From NCBI RefSeq assembly GCF_007859675.1, contig NZ_CP042305.1:3410001-3474000 (forward strand): a stretch of 64,000 nt of DNA. Direction: 5' to 3'. Source of the DNA: Humibacter ginsenosidimutans. Its GTDB lineage: Bacteria; Actinomycetota; Actinomycetes; Actinomycetales; Microbacteriaceae. The position numbers were made by a program, and so were the translations under genes. Below the pieces are notes generated by a model, which was given only the letters and a program-made list of their open reading frames with translations, was not told the origin of the DNA and searched no databases. Shown piece by piece: positions 33,368 through 42,398 of this stretch (position 1 is its first letter; each line of letters starts with the position of its first letter).

Positions 33368-33730
33368 TCAGACGAGCACGCCGAAGCCCAGCACGGCGCT
33401 CACCACCGAAACGACGCCGAGCGCAAGCGCCGGAACGTACGGCTCCGAGCGGCGAACGTGGATGACCACCGCGCCCACCATCAGCACCGCGAGGCAGACC
33501 GCGGCGATCGGTGCCAGGATGCCCGCGATCCCCGTGAACAGCGGCAGCACGAGTCCCAGCGCCCCGACGATCTCCGCCGTGCCGATGAGCTTCACCGGTC
33601 CGGCGCTGAAGTCTTCGACCCAGGCCATCGCTCCGGCGAGCTTGGCCTTCGGCTGGCTGACCTTGGTGATTCCTGCGGCGAGGAAGGCGAGCGCGAGCAC
33701 GATGTTGACGATCCAGAGGGCGACGGTCAT
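33368..33730 (-). CDS. DoxX-family membrane protein (120 aa)
   Basis: Four helices: WIVNIVLALAFLAAGITKV with the family's GxxK start, IGTAEIVGALGLVLPLF, PIAAVCLAVLMVGAVVIHV and the last at the C-terminus. The ATG at 33730 has AAGGA upstream; the longer frame would cross the operator. Divergent from an HxlR regulator, a frequent pairing in oxidative or electrophile-stress control. Confidence 0.87.
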   Translation of the reverse strand: MTVALWIVNIVLALAFLAAGITKVSQPKAKLAGAMAWVEDFSAGPVKLIGTAEIVGALGLVLPLFTGIAGILAPIAAVCLAVLMVGAVVIHVRRSEPYVPALALGVVSVVSAVLGFGVLV

Positions 33731-33750
33731 GGGAATCCTTGAAGGTTGAT

Positions 33751-33771
33751 GGTTACGATAGGTAAGTAACC
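33751..33771. promoter_or_regulatory. Operator in the DoxX/HxlR divergon
   Basis: GGTTAC and GTAACC arms separated by nine bases, 20 bp before the DoxX start; a further GTTACC half-site lies near 33782. HxlR-type regulators commonly bind such short dyads. Confidence 0.55.
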
Positions 33772-33840
33772 ACATGATGCGTTACCGAAGACGAGCGTGC
33801 AAAAGGCACATCGGGGTAACCGGGCGCGGGAGCGGGCGAG

Positions 33841-34260
33841 ATGGCGGCACCGGCCGGCGGCAGGGCATCCGTGGAGCTGCTGAGCTCGTACGAGGGCTCC
33901 TGCGCCGGCGAACACGACGACGGGGCCGCGATCCGCGAGGTGCTCAACCGCATCGGCGACAAGTGGTCGTTGCTGGTGATCGCGACGCTGCAGTCGGGCG
34001 AGCTGCGGTTCAGCCAGCTGCGCCAGCACATTCCGGGCATCTCGGGGCGGATGCTCACGCTCACGCTGCGTCAGCTGGAACGCGACGGGCTGGTCGATCG
34101 CACCGCGCACGCCGAGGTGCCGCCCCGCGTCGAGTATCGGCTCACCGAGCTCGGCAGCACGTTGATCGTGCTCGCGATCGGGCTCGCCGAGTGGGCGACG
34201 GCGAACCACCCGACGATCGAGGCCTCGCGCGCCGCGTACGACCGTCGCAACGGGTCCTGA
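33841..34260 (+). CDS. HxlR-family regulator (139 aa)
   Basis: Winged HTH of the HxlR type: LNRIGDKWSLLVIATLQSGELRFSQLRQHIPGISGRMLTLTLRQLERDGLVDR, then wing and C-terminal dimer helix. A Cys near the N-terminus (EGSCAGEHDD) is in the place where thiol-sensing HxlR proteins carry their reactive Cys, though this one lies slightly upstream of the domain. Probably controls the divergent DoxX gene. Confidence 0.88.
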   Translation: MAAPAGGRASVELLSSYEGSCAGEHDDGAAIREVLNRIGDKWSLLVIATLQSGELRFSQLRQHIPGISGRMLTLTLRQLERDGLVDRTAHAEVPPRVEYRLTELGSTLIVLAIGLAEWATANHPTIEASRAAYDRRNGS

Positions 34261-34331
34261 GCCCCCCTGAGTCGTTGAGCCCCGTTGTTCGAGGCCCCCG
34301 AGCACAGCGATCCCGTCGTAGCGTGGAAGCC

Positions 34332-36461
34332 ATGCCGACGACGCCCTTCGATTCCCTCGAAACCTACATCGCCCTTCCCCGCATCGAGTCTCTGGTGCTC
34401 TCACCCGACGGCCGCAGAGCGGTGCTCACCATTGCGACGCTGTCGAAGGACGGCACGAAATACGAGCGCGCGCTCTGGTCGGTGCCGGCCGACGGATCGG
34501 AGGGGGCGCGCCGTCTCACGCGATCGGCCAAGGGGGAGTCGGCGCCGGTGTTCACGGCATCCGGCGACCTGCTGTTCGTCTCCGGCAGGCCCGACGTCGA
34601 TGACGACGACGCGAAGGGACAGCTCTGGATGCTCCCTGCCGCAGGCGGCGAGGCTCGCCCGGTCACACGGCTGGCCGGCGGCGTCTCCGGGGTGGAGGCC
34701 TCGGCCGAGACGGCCGACAGCATCGTCTTCGCGGCCGGCCTTCTGCCGAGCGCCGCCACGCTCGACGGCGACGCGACGCTGCGCGCCGCGCGCACGAAGA
34801 AGAAGGTCGCCGCAATTCTGCACGAGGGATATCCGGTGCGGCACTGGGACGCCGACCTCGGCCCCGACCAGCCGCACCTGTTCGGGCTCGACCTGGCCGG
34901 TCTCGTCGACCGGGTGGGAGCCGACAGCCCGAAGGGCGACGGGGCGGATGCCGCCGATGCCGGCGCGAGCGACGACGAGCCGACGCCGTATCCCGCGTCT
35001 CTGCCGCGACCTCGAGACCTCACGCCGCGCCCGGGGCCGGGCGCCGGGGCATCCGGCGTGGCGATCACTCCCGACGGCGACACCGTGATCGTCTCGCTGC
35101 CGATCGCGGAAGGCTACGACCAGCGTCACCGGCTCGTAGCGATCGACGCGGCATCCGGCGACCAGACCGTGCTTCTCGACGAGCCCGACGTCGACCTCGA
35201 GAACCCGGTGGTCTCGCACGGCGGACTCGTCGTCGCCTTCCTGCGAACTGAGCGCGCGACGCCACAGGGACCGACGCAGCAGGAACTCTGGGTCGCGGGC
35301 CTTGCACATACGGACTCGAACGGAACGGCGGCGATCGGCCTCGTCGAGCCTCGTCGCATCGCAGCTCAGTGGGACAGGTGGCCGGCCGGCTTCGCATTCG
35401 ACGCCGACGACCGAGCGCTCATCGTCACCGCCGACCAGGACGGGCGCGCACCGGTGTTCCGCGCACCGCTCGACGGCGGCGACGTGCAGCAGCTCACGAA
35501 CGACGACTTCGCCTACGCCGACGTGCGGCTCGATCGAGCCACCGGCGACCTCGTGGCGCTGCGCTCGTCATGGATGTCCGCGCCGCACCCCGTGCGCATC
35601 TCGCGTGACGGCGGCATCACCCCGCTCACCGTTCCCGGCGGCGCACCCGAGGTGCCTGCCAACATGGAAGAAGTGGAGACGACCGCGGCGGACGGCACGC
35701 GTGTGCGCGGCTGGTTGATGCTGCCGGCGGATGCCACGGCATCCTCGCCAGCGCCTCTGCTGCTGTGGATCCACGGCGGCCCGCTGAACAGCTGGAACGC
35801 CTGGAGCTGGCGGTGGAACCCGCAGCTCGCCGTCGCCCGCGGCTACGCGGTGCTGCTGCCCGATCCCGCACTCTCCACCGGGTACGGCCTCGACTTCATC
35901 GCCCGCGGCTGGAACGCGTGGGGCGAGGCCCCCTACACCGACCTCATGTCGATCACGGATACCGTCACCTCCCGCCCCGACATCGACGAGACGCGCACCG
36001 CGGCGATGGGTGGCTCGTTCGGCGGTTACATGGCCAACTGGGTCGCCGGTCATACGGACCGCTTCCGCGCCATCGTCACGCACGCCAGCCTGTGGTCGCT
36101 CGACCAGTTCGTGCCCACGACGGATCTCTCGTCGTACTGGGCGAGCATCTTCACGGCGGAGGGCCTTGAGGCGAACTCGCCGCACCGGCACGTGCAGAAC
36201 ATCGTGACCCCGATGCTCGTCGTGCACGGCGACCACGACTACCGCGTCCCGATCGGGGAGGGTCTGCGGCTCTGGTCGGAGCTGAACGCGCACTTCGCGG
36301 CCCCCGACGGCACGCTGCCGCACCGGTTCCTGTATTTCCCCGACGAGAACCACTGGGTGCTGAAGCCGCAGCACGCGGTGGTCTGGTACGAGACCGTGTT
36401 CGCGTTCCTCGCGCAGCACGTGCTCGGCCAGGACTGGTCCCGCCCCGACAACCTCGGCTGA
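34332..36461 (+). CDS. S9-family prolyl-oligopeptidase-like serine peptidase (709 aa)
   Basis: N-terminal beta-propeller (about residues 20-420, repeated FSPDG-like elements such as VLSPDGRRAVLTI) and a C-terminal alpha/beta hydrolase domain. Catalytic Ser562 is in GGSFGGY, Asp636 in HGDHDYRVP and His674 in ENHWV. No signal peptide, so cytoplasmic peptide degradation is likely. A TAGCGT box at 34319-34324 ends seven bases before the ATG at 34332, indicating a leaderless mRNA and fixing the start. Confidence 0.9.
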   Translation: MPTTPFDSLETYIALPRIESLVLSPDGRRAVLTIATLSKDGTKYERALWSVPADGSEGARRLTRSAKGESAPVFTASGDLLFVSGRPDVDDDDAKGQLWMLPAAGGEARPVTRLAGGVSGVEASAETADSIVFAAGLLPSAATLDGDATLRAARTKKKVAAILHEGYPVRHWDADLGPDQPHLFGLDLAGLVDRVGADSPKGDGADAADAGASDDEPTPYPASLPRPRDLTPRPGPGAGASGVAITPDGDTVIVSLPIAEGYDQRHRLVAIDAASGDQTVLLDEPDVDLENPVVSHGGLVVAFLRTERATPQGPTQQELWVAGLAHTDSNGTAAIGLVEPRRIAAQWDRWPAGFAFDADDRALIVTADQDGRAPVFRAPLDGGDVQQLTNDDFAYADVRLDRATGDLVALRSSWMSAPHPVRISRDGGITPLTVPGGAPEVPANMEEVETTAADGTRVRGWLMLPADATASSPAPLLLWIHGGPLNSWNAWSWRWNPQLAVARGYAVLLPDPALSTGYGLDFIARGWNAWGEAPYTDLMSITDTVTSRPDIDETRTAAMGGSFGGYMANWVAGHTDRFRAIVTHASLWSLDQFVPTTDLSSYWASIFTAEGLEANSPHRHVQNIVTPMLVVHGDHDYRVPIGEGLRLWSELNAHFAAPDGTLPHRFLYFPDENHWVLKPQHAVVWYETVFAFLAQHVLGQDWSRPDNLG

Positions 36462-36512
36462 CCCGGCCCGGCCCCGGCAGCCTTCCATGCGTGCCATTCC
36501 CAGCCCGCGGTG

Positions 36513-36605
36513 ACCGGTTCCGAAAACCGGAGAGATCGCGCTCTCGCGTCGAAAGCCGGACGATCGCTCCGGTGCCCGAGCCCATCTCCGGAATTCGGAA
36601 CCGGT
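36513..36605. repeat. Stem-loop with the GATCGCGCTCTCGCG core repeat (copy 1)
   Basis: Arms 36513-36533 and 36585-36605 pair at 19 of 21 positions (ACCGGTTCCGAA...). Inside is the shared core GATCGCGCTCTCGCG (36534-36548) flanked by CGAAAACCGG and CGAAAGCCGG. Copies are at 40654 and 42399. Confidence 0.65.
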
Positions 36606-36647
36606 GGGATGTCGATGGGCGCCGGGAGAGCGCCGCGATCGACAGGC

Positions 36648-36676
36648 TTGACGTAATTCATCAAGCGATGAATTAT
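36648..36676 (+). promoter_or_regulatory. Promoter and TetR-type operator of the ABC exporter operon
   Basis: TTGACG (36648-36653), 17 bp, AATTAT (36671-36676). A perfect palindrome TAATTCATC-AAGC-GATGAATTA (36654-36675) fills the spacer and -10 box, well placed for repression by the TetR protein encoded at the end of the same operon. Confidence 0.75.
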
Positions 36677-36726
36677 TAACGCGACCCGGGGCATCCGGGG
36701 CATCTGGTGTTCGTCGGGAGGCCGCC

Positions 36727-38022
36727 ATGCGCGCGATCGTGCTGAAGGAGTTCCAGGAGCTGCGGCGCGACCGCCGCACGCTCGCGCTGCTCATCGCCAT
36801 GCCGCTTCTGCTGTTGGTGATCTTCGGCTACGCGGCCAACTTCACCGTCGACCACCTCACCGTCGCGGTCTACGGACCGAGCACGCACGACGTGGTGAAG
36901 CTCATCGACGACAACGCGAAGCTCAAAGGCCATCTGAACGTCGTCACGACCGAGGTCGACGGTACGAAGGCCGATGCCAAGACCGAACTGCAAGACGGCA
37001 AGGCGAACGTCGCCATCTACGCGTCGGCGGCGTCCGGCTCCGGCTCCTCCGATGCGGGAACGCTCAACGCGGATGTCTACATCGACGGTTCGAATCTGTT
37101 CGCGGCGCAGTCGGCGAAGACGATCTTCGCCCAGGTGCAGCAGCAGCTGACGCAACAGGCGGCGCAGGCCCAGGCGAAGGCGGAGCAGGCGCAAGCGCAG
37201 CAGGGCCAGCAGAGTCAGCAGGGCCAGCAGAGCCAGGAGCAGTCGAACTCGGGCGGATCGCAGAGCCAGGCGCAGGCATCCTCTGCCCAGACGCCCACGC
37301 TGACCGTCACGACGCTGTTCAACCCCGATCTGAAGACATCGTGGGTGATGATCCCGGCCATCATCGGACTCATCCTCACGTTCATCGGCACGATCATCAC
37401 CTCGATCGGGCTGGTACGCGAGCGCGAGGCCGGCACGCTCGAGCAGCTGGCCGTGATGCCGCTGAGGGCGAGCTCGGTGGTACTCGGCAAGATCACGCCG
37501 TATTTTCTGCTCGCCTGCATCGACATGGCGCTCATCACGGTGCTCGGCCTTCTGCTGTTCGGGGTGCCGTTCAACGGCGACCCGGCCATCTTCATCGTGG
37601 GCGCCGCGCTGTTCCTCTTCGTGGTGCTGGGGCTCGGCGTGCTCATCTCGTCGGTGTCGAAGACCACGGGGCAGGCGATCCAGCTCGCGTTCATGGTGCT
37701 GCTGCCGCAGATCCTGCTCTCCGGCATGATCTTCCCGCTCTCCGCGATGGCCGCCGGCGTGCGCTGGATCGGCTACTGCCTGCCGCTCACCTGGTTCACG
37801 ATGGTGTCGCAGGGCGTGATGATCCGTGGCGCCGGGTGGGACTCGCTGTGGTTCCCGCTCGTCATCCTCGCCGGCATGGCCGTGATCATCTTCGGTCTCG
37901 CGGTGGTGCGGCTGAGTCGCAGCATCTCCCCGGTGAAGCAGAAGCACGGCGGAGGGGATGTCGCGTCCCGGCCGGCCGACACCGATCGCGCGTCGGACGC
38001 TCAGCCGACCGAGGCAGCCTGA
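36727..38022 (+). CDS. ABC-2 type exporter permease, YbhS/YbhR-like (431 aa)
   Basis: One N-terminal helix (LALLIAMPLLLLVIFGYAANF), an extracytoplasmic domain of about 190 residues that ends in a Gln/Ala-rich low-complexity run (QQLTQQAAQAQAKAEQAQ...), then five helices with the conserved REREAGTLEQLAVMPL loop. Partner of the fused ATPase gene whose ATG overlaps its stop by one base. Homologous E. coli systems (YbhFSR, RbbA/YhiI group) export drugs or ions. Confidence 0.88.
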   Translation: MRAIVLKEFQELRRDRRTLALLIAMPLLLLVIFGYAANFTVDHLTVAVYGPSTHDVVKLIDDNAKLKGHLNVVTTEVDGTKADAKTELQDGKANVAIYASAASGSGSSDAGTLNADVYIDGSNLFAAQSAKTIFAQVQQQLTQQAAQAQAKAEQAQAQQGQQSQQGQQSQEQSNSGGSQSQAQASSAQTPTLTVTTLFNPDLKTSWVMIPAIIGLILTFIGTIITSIGLVREREAGTLEQLAVMPLRASSVVLGKITPYFLLACIDMALITVLGLLLFGVPFNGDPAIFIVGAALFLFVVLGLGVLISSVSKTTGQAIQLAFMVLLPQILLSGMIFPLSAMAAGVRWIGYCLPLTWFTMVSQGVMIRGAGWDSLWFPLVILAGMAVIIFGLAVVRLSRSISPVKQKHGGGDVASRPADTDRASDAQPTEAA

Positions 38023-40019
38023 TGCGCGACGCGGGTCTCGAGGCCGCGCCGACCGTCGAGGCGTTCGGCGTCACCGACCTCACCGTCCGGTTCGGTGCGA
38101 CGGATGCCCTCACCGACGTCACCCTGCGCGCCCGCCCGGGCGAGGTGACGGCCATCGTCGGCGGCGACGGCGCGGGCAAATCGACGCTGCTGCGCGTGCT
38201 CGCGAACCGGGTGCGAGCGGCCAAGGGCGACGTGCGCACCCTCGGACCGTCCGGCATCGGCTACCAGCCCGCGACCTCGGGCGTCTGGCCGACGCTGACC
38301 GTGGCGGAGAACGTCGAGTTCGTCGGACGCTCGTACGGGATGCCCGCCGCACGCATCCGCGAACGCTCCGCCGAGCTGCTCGATCGCGCGGGCCTCACCG
38401 CGGCCCGTCATCGGCTCGGACACGACCTTTCAGGCGGCATGCGCCAGAAGCTCGGCTTCGTGCTCGCCATCCTGCATGAGCCGACGCTCGTGCTGCTGGA
38501 CGAGCCGAGCACCGGCGTCGACCCCGTGAGCCGCCTCGAGCTCTGGCGACTGATCAGCGCCACAGCGGGCGAGCGGGCGGTGGATCACGGCGGCGCGAAC
38601 GCGGACCACGCGGGCGGCACTCACGACGGCGACGGCGGAGGCACGACGGTCATCATGGCCACGACCTACCTGGACGAGGCGCAGCGGGCGGCATCCGTTC
38701 TCGCGCTCGACGGCGGCCGGATGCTCGCGGCCGGCACCCCAGACGAGATCGTCGCCGCCGTGCCGGGCACCGTCGCCCGCATGCTCGACCCGACGGCGAC
38801 GCTGTCCGAGGCCGCCGCGGCTCGCTCGTGGCGCCGCGGCATGGAACGGCACGTCTGGATCCCGAGTGATGCGGCGCTGCAGCACCGGGTGGCCCCGCTC
38901 GATCCGCCGGACTTCGAGGATGCCCTCGTCGCCCTCGCGCTCGCCGCGGCCCCTCGGTCCACGGCCGAGCAGGCCGTCCCCGACCCCTCGGCCGGGCAGG
39001 CCGTCCCTCGCTCCCCGAGCGAGCGAGCGGGCACCGTAGGGCGCCGCGCTCAGGGTGCGTTGAGCGACCGGGCCGCGCCCACGGCATCCGCCAGCCACGT
39101 CACCAAGCGCTTCGGCCACGCCACGGCGCTCGCCGAGGCGAGCCTCGACGTGCATCCAGGTGAGATCGTCGGCCTGATCGGCGCCAACGGCGCGGGCAAG
39201 ACGACGCTGCTGCGCATCATGCTCGGACTCGAGCGCGCAGACGAGGGCGAGGTGACGCTCTTCGGACGTGCCCCCGACAACGCTTCGCGCAGACGGCTCG
39301 GCTACGTGCCGCAGGGACTCGGCCTCTACACGACGCTCAGCGTGCGGGAGAACGTGGCGTTCCTGTCTCGCGTGTACGGCGTTCCGCGACCCGAGCTGCC
39401 GCCCGCGCTGAGCGAGGTGCGCTCACGAATCGTCGCCGACATCGGCCTCGGGCGGCAGAGACAGCTCGCCTTCGCCCTCGCGCTCAGCCACGGGCCGGAA
39501 CTCCTCGTGCTCGACGAGCCGACCTCCGGCGTCGACCCGTTGGCCAGGGCCCGGCTGTGGGACACGATCCACGCACAGGCGGATGCCGGTCGTGCCGTCA
39601 TCGTCACCACCCACTATCTGCAGGAGGCGGAGCAGTGCACGAGTCTCGTGCTGCTCGCCCAGGGCCACGTCGTCGGCCGCGGGACGGTCGCCGAGCTCAC
39701 CGCCGGCGCGACGGCGGTGCTCGTGCGCAGCGAGCACTGGCAGCGGGTGTTCGGAGTCTTGGACCGCTCTGGCCTGCCGATCATGCTCAGCGGGCGAGAC
39801 GTGCGCGTGGCGGGGCGAGAGGGGGCGAGCGCGTTGCGCGAGCGCGTGATGCGGCTGCTCGACGGCATCCAGGCCGACGTCGTTCCGGTGCCCGCGACCC
39901 TGGAGGAGACCGTCGTGCTGCTCGACAGTGGGTCGAACGAGGGGAACTCGAACGACGTCACTGAGCGCTCGTCGGATGGCACCGCGTCCGGCGGGGCAGC
40001 GAGCGGGGCCGGTTCGTGA
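38022..40019 (+). CDS. Tandem ABC ATPase, YbhF-like fusion (665 aa)
   Basis: NBD1 about residues 15-300: Walker A GGDGAGKS, signature DLSGGMRQK, Walker B LVLLDEPSTGVD. A charged linker, then NBD2 about 350-620: Walker A GANGAGKT and Walker B LLVLDEPTSGVD; however the usual LSGGQ before it is replaced by IGLGRQRQL, an atypical signature. NBD1 also has a His/Gly/Asp-rich insertion between Walker B and the switch (GGANADHAGGTHDGDGGG). Operon order permease-ATPase-TetR; stop overlaps the TetR start (GTGA). Confidence 0.9.
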   Translation: MRDAGLEAAPTVEAFGVTDLTVRFGATDALTDVTLRARPGEVTAIVGGDGAGKSTLLRVLANRVRAAKGDVRTLGPSGIGYQPATSGVWPTLTVAENVEFVGRSYGMPAARIRERSAELLDRAGLTAARHRLGHDLSGGMRQKLGFVLAILHEPTLVLLDEPSTGVDPVSRLELWRLISATAGERAVDHGGANADHAGGTHDGDGGGTTVIMATTYLDEAQRAASVLALDGGRMLAAGTPDEIVAAVPGTVARMLDPTATLSEAAAARSWRRGMERHVWIPSDAALQHRVAPLDPPDFEDALVALALAAAPRSTAEQAVPDPSAGQAVPRSPSERAGTVGRRAQGALSDRAAPTASASHVTKRFGHATALAEASLDVHPGEIVGLIGANGAGKTTLLRIMLGLERADEGEVTLFGRAPDNASRRRLGYVPQGLGLYTTLSVRENVAFLSRVYGVPRPELPPALSEVRSRIVADIGLGRQRQLAFALALSHGPELLVLDEPTSGVDPLARARLWDTIHAQADAGRAVIVTTHYLQEAEQCTSLVLLAQGHVVGRGTVAELTAGATAVLVRSEHWQRVFGVLDRSGLPIMLSGRDVRVAGREGASALRERVMRLLDGIQADVVPVPATLEETVVLLDSGSNEGNSNDVTERSSDGTASGGAASGAGS

Positions 40020-40618
40020 GCGGCCGCCGCAAGGGCCCGTCGACCACGCGCGAGGAGATCCTGGATGCCGCCCGCGAGGTCTTCGCCGACCGTGGCGTCG
40101 ACGGCACCACGCGGGAGATCGCCCAGCGCGCCGGGGTCGACCCCGCGATGATCGCGCACTACTTCGGCTCGAAGGGAGGGCTCTTCGACGCGGTCACCGC
40201 ACTGCGCATCGATCCCGCCGACGTGATCGCGCCCGTGCTCGAGGCGAGGCCCGAGGATGCCGCGCGCCGCCTGGTGGCCCAGCTGATCACCGTGTGGGAT
40301 GCGCACGCGTCGGTGATCAGCGTCATGGTGCGCAGCGCCACGCGCAACAAGGTGGTCGCCGGTCAGATGCGTGCGTTCATCCTCGAGCGCGCGGTGCGAC
40401 CCGTCGTCACGCGGTTCAGTCCCGATCCCGATCCCGAACAGATCGAGGTGCGCGCGGCGCTGGTCGCCAGCCAGGTCGCCGGCCTGCTGCTCACCCGCTA
40501 CGTGCTGCGCTGGGAGCCGTTGGCCTCCGCGGACCCCGACTGGGTCGTCGACCACATCGCGCCGACTGTGCAGGCGTACCTGACCGGCCCGCTGCCGTCC
40601 CGTCCGTCGGCGAGCTGA
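40016..40618 (+). CDS. TetR-family regulator, CecR/YbhH-like context (200 aa)
   Basis: HTH in TREEILDAAREVFADRGVDGTTREIAQRAGVDPAMIAHYFGSKGGLFDAV, then a helical ligand domain ending ...LLLTRYVLRWEPLA, a pattern seen in TetR_C_33-like proteins. Encoded last in the exporter operon and translationally coupled to the ATPase; probably autoregulates via the palindrome at 36654-36675. Confidence 0.9.
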   Translation: MSGRRKGPSTTREEILDAAREVFADRGVDGTTREIAQRAGVDPAMIAHYFGSKGGLFDAVTALRIDPADVIAPVLEARPEDAARRLVAQLITVWDAHASVISVMVRSATRNKVVAGQMRAFILERAVRPVVTRFSPDPDPEQIEVRAALVASQVAGLLLTRYVLRWEPLASADPDWVVDHIAPTVQAYLTGPLPSRPSAS

Positions 40619-40653
40619 CCGCCTGTCCCCACCCGGTCCGTCCTCACCGGTCA

Positions 40654-40714
40654 CGAAAGCAGGAGGGATCGCGCTCTCGCGCCGAAAACAGGCGGATCTG
40701 GCCTGTTTTCGGTG
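40654..40714. repeat. Stem-loop with the GATCGCGCTCTCGCG core repeat (copy 2)
   Basis: Core at 40654-40692 (CGAAAGCAGGAGG, GATCGCGCTCTCGCG, CCGAAAACAGG); GCCGAAAACAGGC (40681-40693) pairs with GCCTGTTTTCGGT (40701-40713). Lies between two convergent regulator genes. Confidence 0.6.
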
Positions 40715-40794
40715 CGATGTCCTGTTGTGGATGCGCGCGAGCAGCCTGAGCCCACGCCGCTCGGCCCACGCCGCTCGGTGCGCGATCGCGACCC

Positions 40795-41361
40795 TCAGCC
40801 GGCGCCGATCGCCCGCAGCTCGTTGAGTCCGTCGTCGACCAGCTGCGCCATCTCGCGCGTCTCGCCTTCGGAGAGCCACGCGGCGAAGGCCGAGCTGAAG
40901 ACCGCGATCCCCGACCGTGCGGCGATCGTGGCCGCAGGTTCCGTGACGCCGCGCTCGCGCAGGGCTTCCGCCATCCCCTCGGCGACGGCCGCCATCTTCA
41001 GCAGCTCGCGCTCCTGCAACCCGGGGTTCGCAGCGATGACGGTGCCGCGCACGCGCGAATCCGCACGGTGGCCGGCGGGGAAGAACTCGACCGCGGCGTG
41101 CAAGCCGGCGGCGACGGCATCCAGGGGCGAGGCATCCACAGGCGCGTCGCGCACCCCGTCGATGAAGAGCGAGGCGAACTGGGCGCGGTCGCCGAACAAC
41201 ACCTCGCGCTTGTCGGAGTAGTAGCGGAAGAACGTGCGCTCGGTCACTCCGGCCCGTTCGGCGATGGCCGCGACGGTCGTCGCCTCGACGCCGTGTTCGG
41301 CGAACAGCTCGACGGCGGCACGCATCAGCCGTCCCGCCGCGTCGGGCTCCCATCTCACCAT
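40795..41361 (-). CDS. TetR-family regulator (188 aa)
   Basis: HTH in AAGRLMRAAVELFAEHGVEATTVAAIAERAGVTERTFFRYYSDKREVLFGD; a helical domain follows with a TetR_C-like AFAAWLSEGET. The longer open frame is rejected: a TATCAT box (top-strand ATGATA, 41368-41373) ends six bases before the ATG at 41361, so the mRNA is leaderless. Two operators (41376-41396, 41410-41430) fill the space to the divergent epimerase gene. Confidence 0.88.
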   Translation of the reverse strand: MVRWEPDAAGRLMRAAVELFAEHGVEATTVAAIAERAGVTERTFFRYYSDKREVLFGDRAQFASLFIDGVRDAPVDASPLDAVAAGLHAAVEFFPAGHRADSRVRGTVIAANPGLQERELLKMAAVAEGMAEALRERGVTEPAATIAARSGIAVFSSAFAAWLSEGETREMAQLVDDGLNELRAIGAG

Positions 41362-41375
41362 GCCCCGATGATAGC

Positions 41376-41430
41376 TGATGACAGATCCTGACATCACTGC
41401 TACAGTCTCTGATGTCAGCAACTGACATCA
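41376..41430. promoter_or_regulatory. Two tandem TetR operators TGATGWCA-N5-TGACATCA
   Basis: Site 1 TGATGACA-GATCC-TGACATCA (41376-41396, one arm mismatch) and site 2 TGATGTCA-GCAAC-TGACATCA (41410-41430, perfect) have the same 21-bp layout, centres 34 bp apart, in the divergent promoter region. Site 1 abuts the TetR gene's -10 box. Confidence 0.75.
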
Positions 41431-41470
41431 CTTGCCGGCATCACCACGAAACGACCATCGGGAGGTCATC

Positions 41471-42373
41471 ATGCGGTTCTTCGTCACAGGAGCGTCCGGC
41501 TGGATCGGATCCGCCGTCAGCACACAACTCCTCGCAGCAGGGCACGAGGTCAGCGGCCTCGCGCGATCCGACGCCTCGGCGCAGAGGATCGCCGCGCTCG
41601 GCGCCGACGTCGTGCGCGGCGATCTCGGCGACCTCGACACGCTGCGGGATGCCGCGGCCGCCTCCGACGGCGTCGTGCACCTCGGCTTCATCCACGACTT
41701 CGACGACTTCGCCAACTCCGCCAGGGTCGATCGCGAGGCGATCGAGACCTTCGCCGGTGCGCTCGACGGATCGGGAAAGACGCTGGCCATCGCCTCAGGA
41801 GTCGCCGGCCTCGTGCCCGGCCGCCCCGCGACCGAAGACGACGAAGGCACCGTGCCGAACCCGCGCCTCGACAACGCGAAGTACGTGATGTCGCTCACCG
41901 AGCGCGGCATCCACCCGCTGCTGCTGCGCTTCGCGCCGAGCGTGCACGGCACGGCGGGCGACCACGGTTTCATCAAGACGATCGCCCAGATCGCGAGGCA
42001 GCGCGGCGTCTCCGCCTATGTCGGCGATGGCAGCTCGCGCTGGGCCGCGGTGCACCGCGACGACGCCGCGCTGCTGGTGCGGCTCGCGCTGGAGGCGCCG
42101 CAGCAGGGCAACGTCGTGCACGCCGTGGCGGAGGAGGGCGTGAGCGCGAAGTCCATCGCGGAGGCGCTGGCGGCCAGGCTGGAGCTGCCCACGGCATCCA
42201 TCGCCCCTGAGGATGCCCTCGAGCACTTCGGCTGGATGGGCCGCTTCTTCGGCCAAGACCTTCAGGCCACGAGCACGATCACCCGCGAGCGCTACGGCTG
42301 GAACCCGACGCACCCCACCCTGCTCGACGACATCGCAGCGGGCGGCTACGACGTGCCCGCCGTCGCCGCCTGA
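41471..42373 (+). CDS. Extended-SDR NAD-dependent epimerase/dehydratase-like protein (300 aa)
   Basis: Rossmann motif TGASGWIG at residues 6-13, then GDLGDLDTLRDAAAASDGVVHLGF. The YxxxK position reads NAKYVMSL rather than the classic YxxSK, so it is of the atypical/5-type SDR group that may bind cofactor for other reductions. GGGAGG precedes the ATG at 41471. Divergent from, and probably repressed by, the TetR protein. Confidence 0.85.
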   Translation: MRFFVTGASGWIGSAVSTQLLAAGHEVSGLARSDASAQRIAALGADVVRGDLGDLDTLRDAAAASDGVVHLGFIHDFDDFANSARVDREAIETFAGALDGSGKTLAIASGVAGLVPGRPATEDDEGTVPNPRLDNAKYVMSLTERGIHPLLLRFAPSVHGTAGDHGFIKTIAQIARQRGVSAYVGDGSSRWAAVHRDDAALLVRLALEAPQQGNVVHAVAEEGVSAKSIAEALAARLELPTASIAPEDALEHFGWMGRFFGQDLQATSTITRERYGWNPTHPTLLDDIAAGGYDVPAVAA

Positions 42374-42398
42374 CGCCGCGCCCCACGCCAGGGCGTCC

